The notes beneath the pieces are model-generated. The model had not been told where the DNA came from. It was given only the letters and a program-made list of their open reading frames with translations, and searched no databases. Position numbers and translations under genes: made by a program. From Gonium pectorale (Eukaryota > Chlorophyta > Chlorophyceae > Chlamydomonadales > Volvocaceae), in NCBI GenBank assembly GCA_001584585.1, contig LSYV01000057.1, positions 592,145 to 618,195 on the forward strand: DNA of 26,051 nucleotides. The letters run 5' to 3'. Shown in pieces: positions 1-9,158 of the stretch (position 1 is the stretch's first letter; the number at the start of each line of letters is the position of its first letter).

Positions 1-149
1 CGTCCCACCCCGCCGGCGTACGTCCGTCCCACCGACCGGCCGGCGGTACGTCCGTCCCACCACCGGCCGGCGTAGTCGTCCCACCACCGCCGGCGTAGTC
101 GTTCCCCACACCGCCGGGCGTAGTCGTTCCCCACACCGCCGGGCGTAGT
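1..149. repeat. GC-rich short tandem satellite (23-28 bp units)
   Basis: Six degenerate units built on CGTCCCACC..CCGCCGGCGTAGT follow one another. The last two, 100-124 and 125-149, are identical 25-mers. The array starts at or before the window edge, so its full size is unknown. It does not resemble a telomere repeat. No function can be inferred. Confidence 0.85.
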
Positions 150-152
150 CGC

Positions 153-1500
153 GTGACCGCGCCCTGCACTGTCAGCGCCCGCCCCCCTCCCCGGGCAAGC
201 ACCGGCACCTGCAGCCCCCCACGGCGGTCAGAACGGCCGTATTCCAGTTGTCTAACGAAGTTCTTAAAGTCGATGCCCCCGGGTGGTTTGCTCACGGCGC
301 TGCAGGGCGAGCCCATGGGGCTGCTTGCAATGTTCACAGCAACGCTGTGAGGGCCAGGGCGTCAACCCTGCCTCACGCGGGTCGACCGCCCGGCTTTTCG
401 AGTTGCCCCGCCCCCGGCCAACCCCAAGAGGCTGAGGGACGACCGGCATGGAGCTGGGCGGCGTCACCGAGGCGCCAAAGGGCCGGCTGATCCGGGCCAG
501 CGCCCTGCTGAGTAGGAGGTGGGAGCGCCATATGGTGCTGGCTAACCGACGTGCTCACCACCCGTGGACGGGCAGGCAGCACGGCAGGCAGTGCGGCGGG
601 CAGCATGGCGGGCAGACAGTGGGGAACTTCAAGGAGCTCGCAGCTGATGGGCTGGCCCCACCGTGGTGGCAGGGGCGGGGTGGTGGTCGAGTACCTGGCG
701 GGCAATGGCCGGTCCCTTCCTGCCGGCTTCACGGTGGCCCGCGCCGCCGCCATGGCCCGGCGGCAACTTCCCCAGCTGCAGGGGGGCCCGGGCGATAGCT
801 TGGAGGCCCACGGCGGCCCCCCAGCCTGCATGAGCGCGGGTGCCCACAACGGCGCCGCCCCCAAGGCAGCGCCAAGGCTGCGGCATTATGCAACTGGTGC
901 TGAGGGAGCTCCCTCCAGCCGCGCCAAGTCCCCGTAACATGAATGTGGGGAAGTGCCTCATGGGCGCACAACACTCTTACACGCCCTCCCCTCCCTCCAG
1001 GCTCCAGCAACATCCTTTATGAGCTGGGCCACCCCAACCAACCACAGGCCGTCACGTTGATGGGGGGGGGGGGCAGTGCCGAGCCGTATGCGTGGCGCCG
1101 AGAGGCAGCTCAGCCAGTGGCCTGGGTGGTAGCCGGAGTGTGGGGGGTAGGGGGGAAGCCGGAGGGCGCTGCACTCCTGCAGACGTGTAACATGACAACC
1201 GACTTGAGGTTGCCTGAGAGAGGTATGGAGCAAAGTGTATGGTTTACGGTATGCGGCATGTGTGGCAGGGAGCAGGCCTTTGGATGGGTCAGCTTGACCA
1301 GACGCCCCACACACTTTTTGCCTATTTCCCAAAACTGCCAGACACATTGTTCACATGGGAACCATCCATACATGCCCGTTTACACTGATCCCAAGGGGGT
1401 TTCGCCCAAAACAAAGCGCATTGTTGGCAGGAGAGCACGGGAGCGACCCCTCATAAGCGACCCCTGTTACCCTCATTACCCTCACCCGCCACTCATCACG
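153..1500. other. No recognisable gene; GC-rich spacer
   Basis: Overlapping open frames exist on both strands (for example 373-864 minus, 551-937 plus and 943-1503 plus). All are rich in G, P, R and A, have no recognisable motif, and have the look of GC-driven open frames. The plus frame near 720-930 (VARAAAMARRQLPQLQ...) could be part of an exon, but nothing supports it further. A G-run lies near 1062-1072. Confidence 0.5.
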
Positions 1501-1599
1501 TGACCTGCACGAGCCGGGCCCTTACCCCTCCTCCCACATGGAGGCTACACTGACCACCAACAACACCCATACAGCCGCAGGTTTGGCTGGCGGGGGTGG

Positions 1600-1770
1600 G
1601 TGGGTGCGTGCCCCCCTCGCACCACACGAATGAAGCCACCAGACTGTGAAACCCGCAACGCAGTGAACTGGATCCTACTTGGCCATGTTACACGCCTTTT
1701 CTCCGATTCAGCTACTGTTCAGCCGTGGTCGTACCCACATCACCACGGTGCTGGGCGGTGCCCCACAGTC
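1600..1770. repeat. 3'-flank block, left copy
   Basis: The segment around CAGACTGTGAAA.CCGCAACGCAGTGA and the following stretch (ACACGCCTT..GATTCAGC, then a tract ending CACGGTGC) recur at 8610-8690, 20815-21015 and 2317-2393. This block normally lies just beyond the 3' end of an ankyrin gene in this array. Here it is present twice beside gene A (also at 2317), so the flank itself has been partly duplicated. Confidence 0.7.
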
Positions 1771-2279
1771 CCCCCCCACAAGCGCCTCACTCTACCTGCA
1801 ATTTGCAGCCGTACGTTGTACCGTCCGCACATAAACGTGCACGGCCTAACGAGTGCTTTCATCTGCTGCCAGGCCCCGCCCCCCCCACCACACACACGCT
1901 GCCGCCTTCGCACAGAAAGTTTGGCCTCTCCGCCACAAACCCCAGACGCGTCGTCGCGTTGGGACGTCCACAGCCCTCTTGTGCATCACTGCCCGCATCC
2001 CAGGGCACTCCGCCCAAAGAGAAACTCCCATACTACGGCGGAGGGACCCACCCTCATCACCACCACCACCACCCGCCGCTCATCACGCGCCCTGCAATCG
2101 TGAGCCGTGGTCCTTGCCCCTCCTCTCACAGATTGGACCACTCGTACATGTACGGCCCACCAACTGGAAACATCCCACACGCCCGTGTGTGCAAGCTGCA
2201 CTGGCAGGGCAGGCATGGGGGATGTGGGTGTGTGCCTGCCCTCACACGCCACACCCACTAGACCCATCACATTGTGATA

Positions 2280-2540
2280 CCCACAACGAAGTGCACATGA
2301 CCCCAAGCACTGCCCACGTCACACGCCTTCCCTCCAATTCAGCTGTTGTTGAGCGCTAGCTGACCCACATCGCCAGGGTACCCGGCGCCCACCACAAGGC
2401 CCCATCCCACCCCGCTAACACACCTCAAACCGGTCTTACACCGTCGTACCCCGTTTGCACACATGTATGTGCAGCTGTCGTGCGAGCACCACCCAAGCCC
2501 CACGGCACTCCGGAAACCAAAGAAGCCGTGGTCTGAACGT
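2280..2540. repeat. 3'-flank block beside ankyrin gene A
   Basis: This stretch matches 20940-21165, next to pseudogene D. Shared landmarks in order are CACGCCTTCCC, GATTCAGC/AATTCAGC, GTTGTTGAGC, AACCGGTCTTAC, TACAGCTGT/TGCAGCTGT and a short tract ending in GTGGTCTGAAC. It lies directly downstream of the stop codon of gene A, so it probably contains the 3' UTR and polyadenylation region. Confidence 0.75.
2436..2440 (-). terminator. Possible TGTAA polyadenylation signal of gene A
   Basis: TTACA on the plus strand reads TGTAA in the direction of gene A, about 120 nt past its stop. TGTAA is the usual volvocine polyadenylation signal. The equivalent pentamer occurs beside D at 21060-21064 in the same homologous block. 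A 5-nt match is weak evidence by itself. Confidence 0.35.
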
Positions 2541-2560
2541 TTCCCCCCGGCAGGCCTCTA

Positions 2561-4584
2561 CTACTGCTGCTGGTGCCGGCGAGCTTCGGCACAGACCCAC
2601 GCATGCACCCCCTGGCGCTTCTCCAGCAGGTCTGCATAGTACTTTGATGCTGGCTCCCAAGCGACCCGGCCCGTTGCCTGAACCACAGCCGCTGTTGTCT
2701 TTGCAACAGCCATTGGCCAGTCAATGGGGCAGCCCGCCGCCAGCAGCCACGACATCATGGCGACTTGGTCCTTGATGTACACCTTCAAGCATGCCTTTGA
2801 CACATGTCCGGTCGGACCCCAGTTGCAGCCCAGCCGTCGCAGGCACTCCAGCATGGCAAAGTCCTCCACCTTGACCGCGTTGACAAATGTACAGCCGTCG
2901 TCCTGTGGAGCAGATGTACGGTGGAAATCCAGGCAACGGGCATCACCCATTAGGTGTAGCAAGAATGGACATTCATGACGCAGACTGACCTAATATCTGG
3001 CCGCCTTGCTTGTGATTGACGGTAGCGCAAGGGCAGGTGGTGGGAATGCGAGAATTCGGGGAGGCATGGCACGCAGCACCAACCAAACATTAACTGCGGT
3101 GCAGAGCCCCAGCAGCCGCCCTGCAACCCACCGGCATGGGGCAGCCCCGCTCCACCAAAAAAAAAAACCAGCCACTCAAGCGCCGCCACGCAGCCAGACT
3201 TGGCAGCGGCCGTGAAGGTGTGAACGTCCCAGGAGCAGCCGCGCTCCCGCAGCCAGGTCATCATCTCCACATTGCCCGAGGCTGCTGCGGCCCGGAACAG
3301 CTCGTCGTCCAGCACTACCCCGAGGCCCGGCGCCTCCACCAGCCAGGCGAGCACGTGCAGGTGGCCATTGCATGCGGCTATGTGGGCTGCGTCGCGCGCG
3401 CCAACACGCCGGCCCGCAGCGTGCAGCGCCTGCAGCACAGGCAGGTGGCCCTTCGCCGCCGCTGCGCACCACACATCCACTAAGCCCTTGCCAAGCAGCC
3501 ACCTTTCAGCCAGGAAGAGCACTGCTGCGGTGTTGCCCGCGGCGGAAGCGGCCACGAGCGGTGCCTCCTCGTCGTAGCCGTCCCCAGGGCGCCTGGGGTA
3601 CCCGCGCTGCGTCAGCCAGGCAAAGCGCTCCAGCGCGTCCGGCCGTTCAGCGGCCGCTTCAAAGGATTCCCAGGTCTGCAGGAATCTCTGCGCCTCGAGC
3701 CACTCCACCTTTGCCCGCCAGTCGGGCGTGGGGCTGCCAGCAGCGATGGCCACAACACCGCTCTTAACGTCCTCCAACCAATCCTCATCGACTTCCTCCT
3801 TCTCCTCCTCCTCCTCCTCCTCCTCCTCCTCCTCCTCCTCCTCCTCCTCCTCCTCCTCCTCCTCAGCGCCATCTGGCGCAATGAGCTTGGCGTGATAGCG
3901 CTGCAGGGCCGCTAGGTCACAGCCCTCGGCGACCGCCTTAACCAGCTCCCACGCGCCCCAGCTGCGCGGCCCCAGCAGCTTGAGCTCCTCGTACCGCCCC
4001 ACCATCCACTCCACTACGTGGATGTGGCCAGCTTTTGCGGCAGCAAAGGCACAAGACAAGAAGCTGGATAGACCCCCTGCCCCACCAGTCAGGAGCTCCT
4101 CGCACAGCGCCAGGTGGCCCCCCGCCGCGGCGCCCTCCACTGCACGACCCATGTCGCAGCCCAACTCCGCCAGCAGCGCGCACAAGCCGGGCTGCCCCGC
4201 TTTGCCGGCGGCGTAGCCGACCTCAACCGTCAGCGGGCAGCCGGCACTTTGCGCCGCGAGGGCCAGGTTGGCGATGGCACCGCTCGCGGCCGTAAGGCAC
4301 AGCAGGTCGAGCCTCTGCGCCCGCGTCAGGTCGCGCATCGAGCCGGGGCGGCCCCAGCGCCACGCGAAGGCGTGGTGGGGCACCGGCTCAGACAGCCGCA
4401 CTGTCATGAACTCGGGCGTCCGAAGCATCGCCGCGGTGGCCTTATCGACCACGCGCAGGCTGCACGCCACCTCGTTGCGAGGCAAGAAACGAGCTATGCG
4501 GTCTATGATAGACGGTATCCAGATGCGTGTGGCCGCCGCCGCGGCGTGGCCTCGCGTCGAAGCGTGAAGTGGCGAAGTGGCCAT
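2561..4584 (-). CDS. Ankyrin-like repeat protein, copy A (C-terminal frame disrupted)
   Basis: This is the first member of the tandem family. Exon 1 runs 4584-3132, the intron 2903-3131 (donor GTGGGT, acceptor CCACAG) and exon 2 2902-2561, ending in TAG. The start was chosen because the four copies align from this Met (MATSP.. / MAAST.. / MVVPT.. / MAVPT..) and share an upstream element. Residues 20-58 are F-box-like (IPSIIDRIARFLPRNEV). They are followed by ankyrin-like units of the form AA..G....L.WL...GC. Relative to B-D there is a run of 21 GAG codons (3802-3864) in the acidic linker, and a 13-nt insertion containing T11 (A11 on plus, 3157-3167) within the codons for LEWLAERG. The insertion makes exon 1 1453 nt long, so the normal splice would put exon 2 (VNAVKVEDFAMLECL..) out of frame. 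Either the gene makes a truncated or altered protein, or a donor at the new CTG|GTTTTT restores the frame. Exon 2 itself is intact. Molecular role unknown; protein binding is the generic expectation for the fold. Confidence 0.75.
3802..3864 (-). repeat. GAG microsatellite coding for poly-glutamate
   Basis: There are twenty-one consecutive CTC triplets on plus, read as GAG (Glu) in gene A. The homologous linker is short in the other copies: GAEEEDDEEW in B, GAEEEEVEEVDEDW in C and GEEEGHEAW in D. The expansion is in frame and specific to A. Confidence 0.95.
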
Positions 4585-4680
4585 ACAATACCCTAAATAT
4601 GGCGTACAGCATTATGTCGTGATGAGAAGCACTACACTGTTTGCAACAGAGTTCGTGTGCTTGGAACGGTGCAAGGATCG

Positions 4681-4704
4681 GTGCCGTATACGCGTGTAAA
4701 CCCC
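4681..4704 (-). promoter_or_regulatory. Conserved upstream element of gene A
   Basis: On plus it reads GTGCCGTATACGCGTGTAAA followed by a C run. The same element lies upstream of B, C and D at 87-102 nt from the start codon; here the distance is 97 nt. The similarity with C continues further out (CATCCCCTGCCAAGAGAGTC at 4733-4752 and 17546-17565), so at least the A and C promoter regions are duplicated. A role in transcription is inference. Confidence 0.55.
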
Positions 4705-4757
4705 CACATATTGGCCTCCCCACCGCAACAGACATCCCCTGCCAAGAGAGTCGCCGG

Positions 4758-5087
4758 TTACGGAACGTCATCGGCAACCAAGGGGCATTGCTTGAACCCG
4801 ACTGGTCTCCATTCCGCACCAGGCTCACCTGTGCACCCAAGACCCAACAGGCGCACCCAGCATAAACCACGGTTCGTGCAAACACAAAGGCTTTCGACTA
4901 CGGTGCCAGAAACAGGGAAGAGAGCCTCTACGATCATACACACCGTACCCGGGGTGTGATGTTTCCAGGAGGGTGCCGAGTCCAGGGCATGGCGGGCGAG
5001 GTAAACGAGCAGACGGGCCGTGTCGTGGACGCTCACTCTGAGCTGTAGATTAGGCCGGGTACGGGTGTGTCCGGAGCTGGACGACAA
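4758..5087 (-). pseudogene. Short coding-like fragment, unidentified, inverted relative to its homologue at 13838
   Basis: The minus frame contains RLLVYLARHALDSAPSWKHH and then ALFPVSG, which reads like real coding sequence. The DNA of 4906-5017 is homologous to 13838-13952 on the opposite strand, where the same peptide is recognisable (LARHAL.SAP.WKHHT) but broken by a stop. I do not recognise the family. It is listed as a gene remnant because neither copy has a clear start, splice sites or extended frame. Confidence 0.4.
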
Positions 5088-5615
5088 GCGCTACGCTAGC
5101 TCACGGCAGCAAAACCCAGTTCGATGCTCTCCACGTACTGCCTAGATCGCATCTTAAATGTCAAGGAGGAGGGTGGCTGGAGCTCGCCCGTGGAGCTTAC
5201 CGTAAGCTCACCACCTCAGACCCCAACACCAGGGAGAACCTTTTGTTGGGGAGCTTTGCATACGGCGGTACGGCCAAGGCCAAGCAGCAGGCGGAGGCTC
5301 ACAAGAACTCCTTGTCACGGAGTGGACCTTGTCGCTGCTTGCGGATGCGCCAGCGGAGGCCAGCGCCTTAGTGGAGACGCTCGCGGCCCGCAACGCCGCA
5401 AGAACGTGTGCGACAAGAGGACGGCGAGGTGGAGCGGACCGACGTGCCATGCCTGGCTTTGCGCCGATGGTGCGGTGCTTGCTGCGGCAGAGGCATTCGG
5501 AGAGTGACCTACTGTACTTGCCGCTGGCGTTTGTGGCCGAGCGCCTGGTCCGCATGCAGGCGGCCACCTGTGCTGTGGAGCGCATCTGTTCGCTGGCTGT
5601 GGGGGAAACGTGTTC
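5080..5615 (+). pseudogene. Remnant of an unidentified plus-strand gene, copy 1
   Basis: This stretch is homologous to 17750-18240. Shared landmarks are GGCTGGAGCTCGCCCGTGG / GACTGGAGCTCGCCCGTGG, CAGACCCCAACACCA, a GTTGGGGAGCT segment, ACGGCCAAGGCCAGC-like sequence, and near the end GTTTGTGGCC.GAGCGCCTG.TGGTCCGCATGC. The best frame here encodes LLADAPAEASALVETLAARN and later LYLPLAFVAERLVRMQ, both coding-like. The two copies keep open sequence in different frames and differ by indels, so both look decayed. There is a possible intron acceptor before the GELHERP-like segment. No family recognised. Confidence 0.5.
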
Positions 5616-5619
5616 ATCA

Positions 5620-5711
5620 GGGCCTTTAAAAACTGCCTGCGCTGACAGCAGCGCCTGTAATAACTGCTTGCACCCATAGCAGGGCCTGTTAAAACTGCCT
5701 GCACCGGGAGC
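5620..5711. repeat. 31-bp imperfect tandem repeat, three units
   Basis: The units are 5620-5650, 5651-5681 and 5682-5711. Each carries the core G.GCCTGT.A.AACTGC.TGC. They sit immediately after the coding-like part of the plus-strand remnant and are not seen at the homologous place near 18240. Confidence 0.8.
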
Positions 5712-5725
5712 GCACCACTGAGAAG

Positions 5726-6045
5726 ATGACTTCCATCCGGATTCTAGCGAAGTGTGGCGGTAGGGCATGCAGATACCATACGGTAGTGTGCGCGCGGGGT
5801 GGTTCGGTGCACGACGGGGATGCTCTGATGGACACGTTTGTGGGGAAGTACAATCAAGGCGCTGTCCGTGCGCGGCTCCATCCGGAGCTTGGGCCAGGGG
5901 AGGGGAGGGGAGCTTGGGCCAGGGGAGGGGAGGGGAGCTTGGGCCACTCTCCCCTGGCTAGGGCCCACCTCTTACTGTGTGCATGGCTGCTTCACCCTGC
6001 GTGCGTGGGCAATATGTGTCATGTGTTGGGAATACACTGGGTAAG
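5726..6045 (+). pseudogene. Remnant block containing the (E/G)DAL.DT peptide, copy 1
   Basis: The sequence TCCATCCGGA..., then GGATGCTCTGATGGACACG, then GCATGGCTGC..CCCTGCGTG is homologous to 12330-12465. There the frame reads EDALKDTLAKKDKGDLTVRM, and here GDALMDTFVGKYNQGAVRAR. Conservation of the peptide over the DNA suggests an old exon. Copy 1 is interrupted by a 25-bp G-rich tandem repeat at 5885-5946. Family not recognised. Confidence 0.45.
5885..5946 (+). repeat. 25-bp G-rich tandem repeat
   Basis: Two exact units (5885-5909 and 5910-5934) of GAGCTTGGGCCAGGGGAGGG plus GGAGG, and a partial third. Each unit carries several G3-G4 runs, so G-quadruplex formation is possible. It interrupts sequence that is continuous at the homologous 12400-12460, and is therefore a local insertion or expansion. 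Confidence 0.9.
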
Positions 6046-6060
6046 ACGCTTCTCCGTTCC

Positions 6061-6353
6061 ACGCCGCCGACACAACGGCCTGCAGCGTGCAGCGCCTACT
6101 ACATGCAGAATGTGCGAGTGCTGTTTTCTCGAACGCTGCGCACTTGTGGCACCATTCAGCTGCTTGCGGGCCGGCCTCCCTGCAGCCAGGACGAGCACTG
6201 CCGCTATACTGCCCACAGTGGCAGCGGCCACGAGGGTCGTGTTCCCGTCCTTTCTGTCCTCAGGACGCCTGAGGTACTCGCCCCCGCTGCGCCAGCCAGG
6301 CGAAGCACTCTAGCACGTTCGGCCGTTTGACGGCTGCTGTGTAGGCCTCCCAG
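6061..6353 (-). pseudogene. Decayed ankyrin-gene fragment in spacer A-B
   Basis: Read on minus, this matches the middle of the ankyrin genes: the equivalents of ERFAWLAQRGYPRRP (here ECFAWLAQRG), AAAVGNVAAVLFLAEG (here AAATVGSIAAVLVLAAG) and the LQALHAAGRR region (decayed). It corresponds to roughly residues 285-367 of protein C. The flanks are missing and the frame is broken. It shares private changes with the fragment at 18541-18830 (both read GKQLNGATSAQRS or RKQLNGATSAQRS), so the two fragments have a common ancestor distinct from the four main genes. Confidence 0.8.
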
Positions 6354-6399
6354 TCCTCGTTCCGGCCTCAGGCGCGCACCGGGAAGTCGTCGTCGTGCC

Positions 6400-8280
6400 C
6401 GTTTACCGTCACAGAATACCGTGAACAGAATACGTACATACATACCAGTACCCGTAACTGTTGGGATGACGCGCTGCGCTAGCGAGCGGCTAAGGTCTAG
6501 CCTGCGGCGCTAAGGTACACTGATACCGTGGAGTGCAAAAGAAGTGTGAGAGAGAGAGCGATTGCGCTGGCTGGTCGTGGTGTCACGGAAGCGAGGAACG
6601 AAGATGTCAGCAAGCAACCTTACATGTTGCCATACGCCTAAACGGTCAACGTAAGCGCTTGGGGTCCCAGTGCCACTCAAGAGACAGGCGCCCAAGAGTG
6701 AGACCAGACAGTGACACCAGACGCTGGTTCGCCTTAAACACACATGACTGTACGGCGGTGGTGGTGCCGGTAGCAGTCAGTCCACAGCCGCGGCCGTAAG
6801 TGCCCGGCCTCGCGAGCCTCGAGAGGGCCGGGGCTCAGTAGCTTTCGGTTGGCCTCGGCAGGCCGGGTGGGCGGATAGGCGGGCGGGCGGGCCGGTGGGG
6901 GGCAGCTAGTCGGCTAGTCGGCTGGTTTGGTGCAGCCTGTCAGCCGCAGCCGCCTCCAGTTTGGCCGTGGTTCCCCTTGCTTGCAGCCCCTCTTCGGCCT
7001 CGCGACGTTTCCTCTCCCTGCAGCCGCAGCACCAGCACCGGCTTCCTTTCCTTTCTCAGCCAGCTGCCTCCAGACGGCGTTTCCCCTCGTCCACCCAGAC
7101 CCCTGCTTTGACGCACACACCTGTCGAGGGCCCTTAGTTTGCCGTACGCAGCGACTTGCTTATCAGCCAGTTTCGTGGCTCTGGCCGGTCCCGGCCTTTG
7201 CACTGCACTATTCCGTTAACTCGCATTTTGACAGCCCCGTGATACCGTAGCTCACACCGCGGCGCTCCTCACCCGCAGGTGTGTTCACATGGCGTCGCGA
7301 ACATAGAGCGAGCTGGCGCGCGAACGCGGCTCCTGCACTACCAGTTCTGCTGTCTGGAGAGCAGCTCAGCCCAGCCCAGCCCAGCTCAGCTCAGCCAGCC
7401 GAGCCGCCATTGCAGCGTTGAGTCACTCGGGGTCCTCCAGGGCAGCAGGCGCCACGTAGCGGGGTCGTGTAGCGGGTACTATGCGTAATGGGTTTTTGGG
7501 CTGCCGGCTAGAACGCCAGACTGCTCGACTGTTTGCCTCGCCTCGCTCGCCTACCTCGCCTAGTCTGTTTGCAGCCTGTCTACAAGCACGCGCATTCGCA
7601 TGGCGTAACACATGACTGTACGGTGATCTGAAACCACCAACCGATAACAGAACAATGCCCCCCCCACACCCACACAAACACATGACGGCAAGCAAGACAA
7701 ACACACATGATTGACGCACGGCAGCACCATAAGCCACCATGCAAACTTGCATGTACGAAGGCAGCGATGGCGGAATGAACATGCGCACCAAATGGACCCG
7801 ATATCACCACTAGGAGGCCCAAGCTTCCGCACCTTGTTGCTGCCCAATGCAGCTCACACTCCTCTTGCCAACGGCTCACCCCGCAGTAGTGCTGAGGGCC
7901 GCGAGTCCGTATCCGTCAACACGGTAAAGAATGGTCCAAGGAGCAAGCGGAACCGCGGCCTCAAGCAGCCCCAGCACATGGCCCAAGGCAGTCGTCAATG
8001 TGCGTGGTCAATGTGCGTGGTCAAATGTACCGTAATTGGGCAGAGCACAAGGCCGTGTGGGGGCCGGCCATCTTCGCAGAGCACGCACGCTCATATGGAG
8101 GGGTGCGCTTGCCCTGCTGTACGAGGATGTACCCCGTACATGTGCACGTACCTCGCAGACCCGTACGATCCGTACGACCCGCCAAGCATGGCCCATTGGC
8201 AGCCCTGCGCTCCTTGAAACCCGGTTTACGGGCCACAGGCTTACGGCACAGGAGTGTGGCTCACCCTGGCAGCTTCATCC
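6400..8280. other. Spacer with no recognised gene
   Basis: Open frames on both strands are short and low in information. The interval 6927-7250 has a plus frame rich in A, P and S with no motif. A GGGC-rich run (6870-6892) and a CAGCC/CAGCT microsatellite (7364-7404) are present. This is the longest part of the array spacers for which I see no homologue in the other spacers. Confidence 0.5.
7364..7404. repeat. CAGCC/CAGCT microsatellite
   Basis: Successive pentamers of CAGCC and CAGCT form a short pyrimidine/purine-biased microsatellite in non-coding spacer. Confidence 0.8.
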
Positions 8281-8589
8281 AGCTGGATATTGGACCCGAC
8301 ACACCAGCTGACAACACCGACCAGCCACCACCTCACGTTGGCTAGATTGGGAAGAGCATGCAAGCTGGACCCACGTGAGATCATCTCATGCAGTTAGACC
8401 CCCTGAGGGTGCTTGCTGGCACCACGGCCGGCATGCCGCCACCCTCAACCACGCACAAATGAGCTGCACGGGGTGCCCTTACCCCTCCTCCCACACGGGA
8501 CCACGCGGCCCGCCAACGAGTGCTCCCTGTTCCCATGCAGCCACATCGCACCGGCAGCGTGGGGGGGGGCGCGTGTCAGCCCTTGTGTA

Positions 8590-8830
8590 ACACGAAATGT
8601 TACGTACCCACCAGACTGTGAAAGCCGCAACGCAGTGAGCTCGATCCCCATGCCAAACGCCTCGCCTCCGATGCCACGGTGCCCGGCGCCCATCCCAAGG
8701 CCCCAGCCAGCCACAAACAGCGCACACACGAATCCACGCAGCCGGAGAGCCATGCCGACAGCCCACATGCGGGCACCCACCCTAGCCCCACGGCACTCCG
8801 AAACCCAAGGGACACCAACAATGAGTTCTT
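8590..8830. repeat. 3'-flank block beside ankyrin gene B
   Basis: Landmarks shared with 1600-1770, 15080-15230 and 20815-21015: CAGACTGTGAAAGCCGCAAC, CACGGTGCCCGGCGCCC, the CAGCCGGAGAGCCATGCC segment (also at 15173-15190) and CCCCACGGCACTCCG.AAACC (also at 2500-2520). It lies about 330-570 nt downstream of the stop of gene B. A perfect 6-bp stem (8587-8592 / 8598-8603) sits at its edge. Confidence 0.7.
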
Positions 8831-9158
8831 GCACACAAGCACTTGACGAAGGTATTCCGTACGTGCGTAAGGAGGCAGCCCCTTGCCTCAACCCTCCCAA
8901 GGCCACTGAATTGCCATGCCTGGCACGGGCCTCCCCAACAGCAACTACCATCACATGCAAGGGGGGCCTAGCATGCGCGACAGAGGATGGATGGGCCACT
9001 GGGCCATTGCATGTTCGCCCCTTGGCCAAAGGTCATTAACCCACGACCTGAGCGTGTCGTTGTCATTTCACGGCACCTGCCACCTGTCGCACATTCCCGG
9101 CCAGGTAGAACCAGCAGGCCCTGCACAAGGAGTGGCGGCCTGCAGGGTCTTTATGCCC

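Noticed and set aside
1..149. Telomeric or CRISPR-like repeat
   Set aside because: Units are contiguous without spacers and do not match TTTTAGGG-type telomere repeats. It is a short degenerate satellite.
2950..3131. Read-through of gene A into the intron as a real C terminus
   Set aside because: The added residues have no counterpart in other copies and derive from the +1 shift caused by the T-run insertion. The conserved donor, acceptor and exon 2 are all still present.
6927..7250. Plus frame of 107 codons in spacer A-B
   Set aside because: It has low-complexity A/P/S-rich composition, no splice or start context of note, no homologue in the other spacers and no motif.
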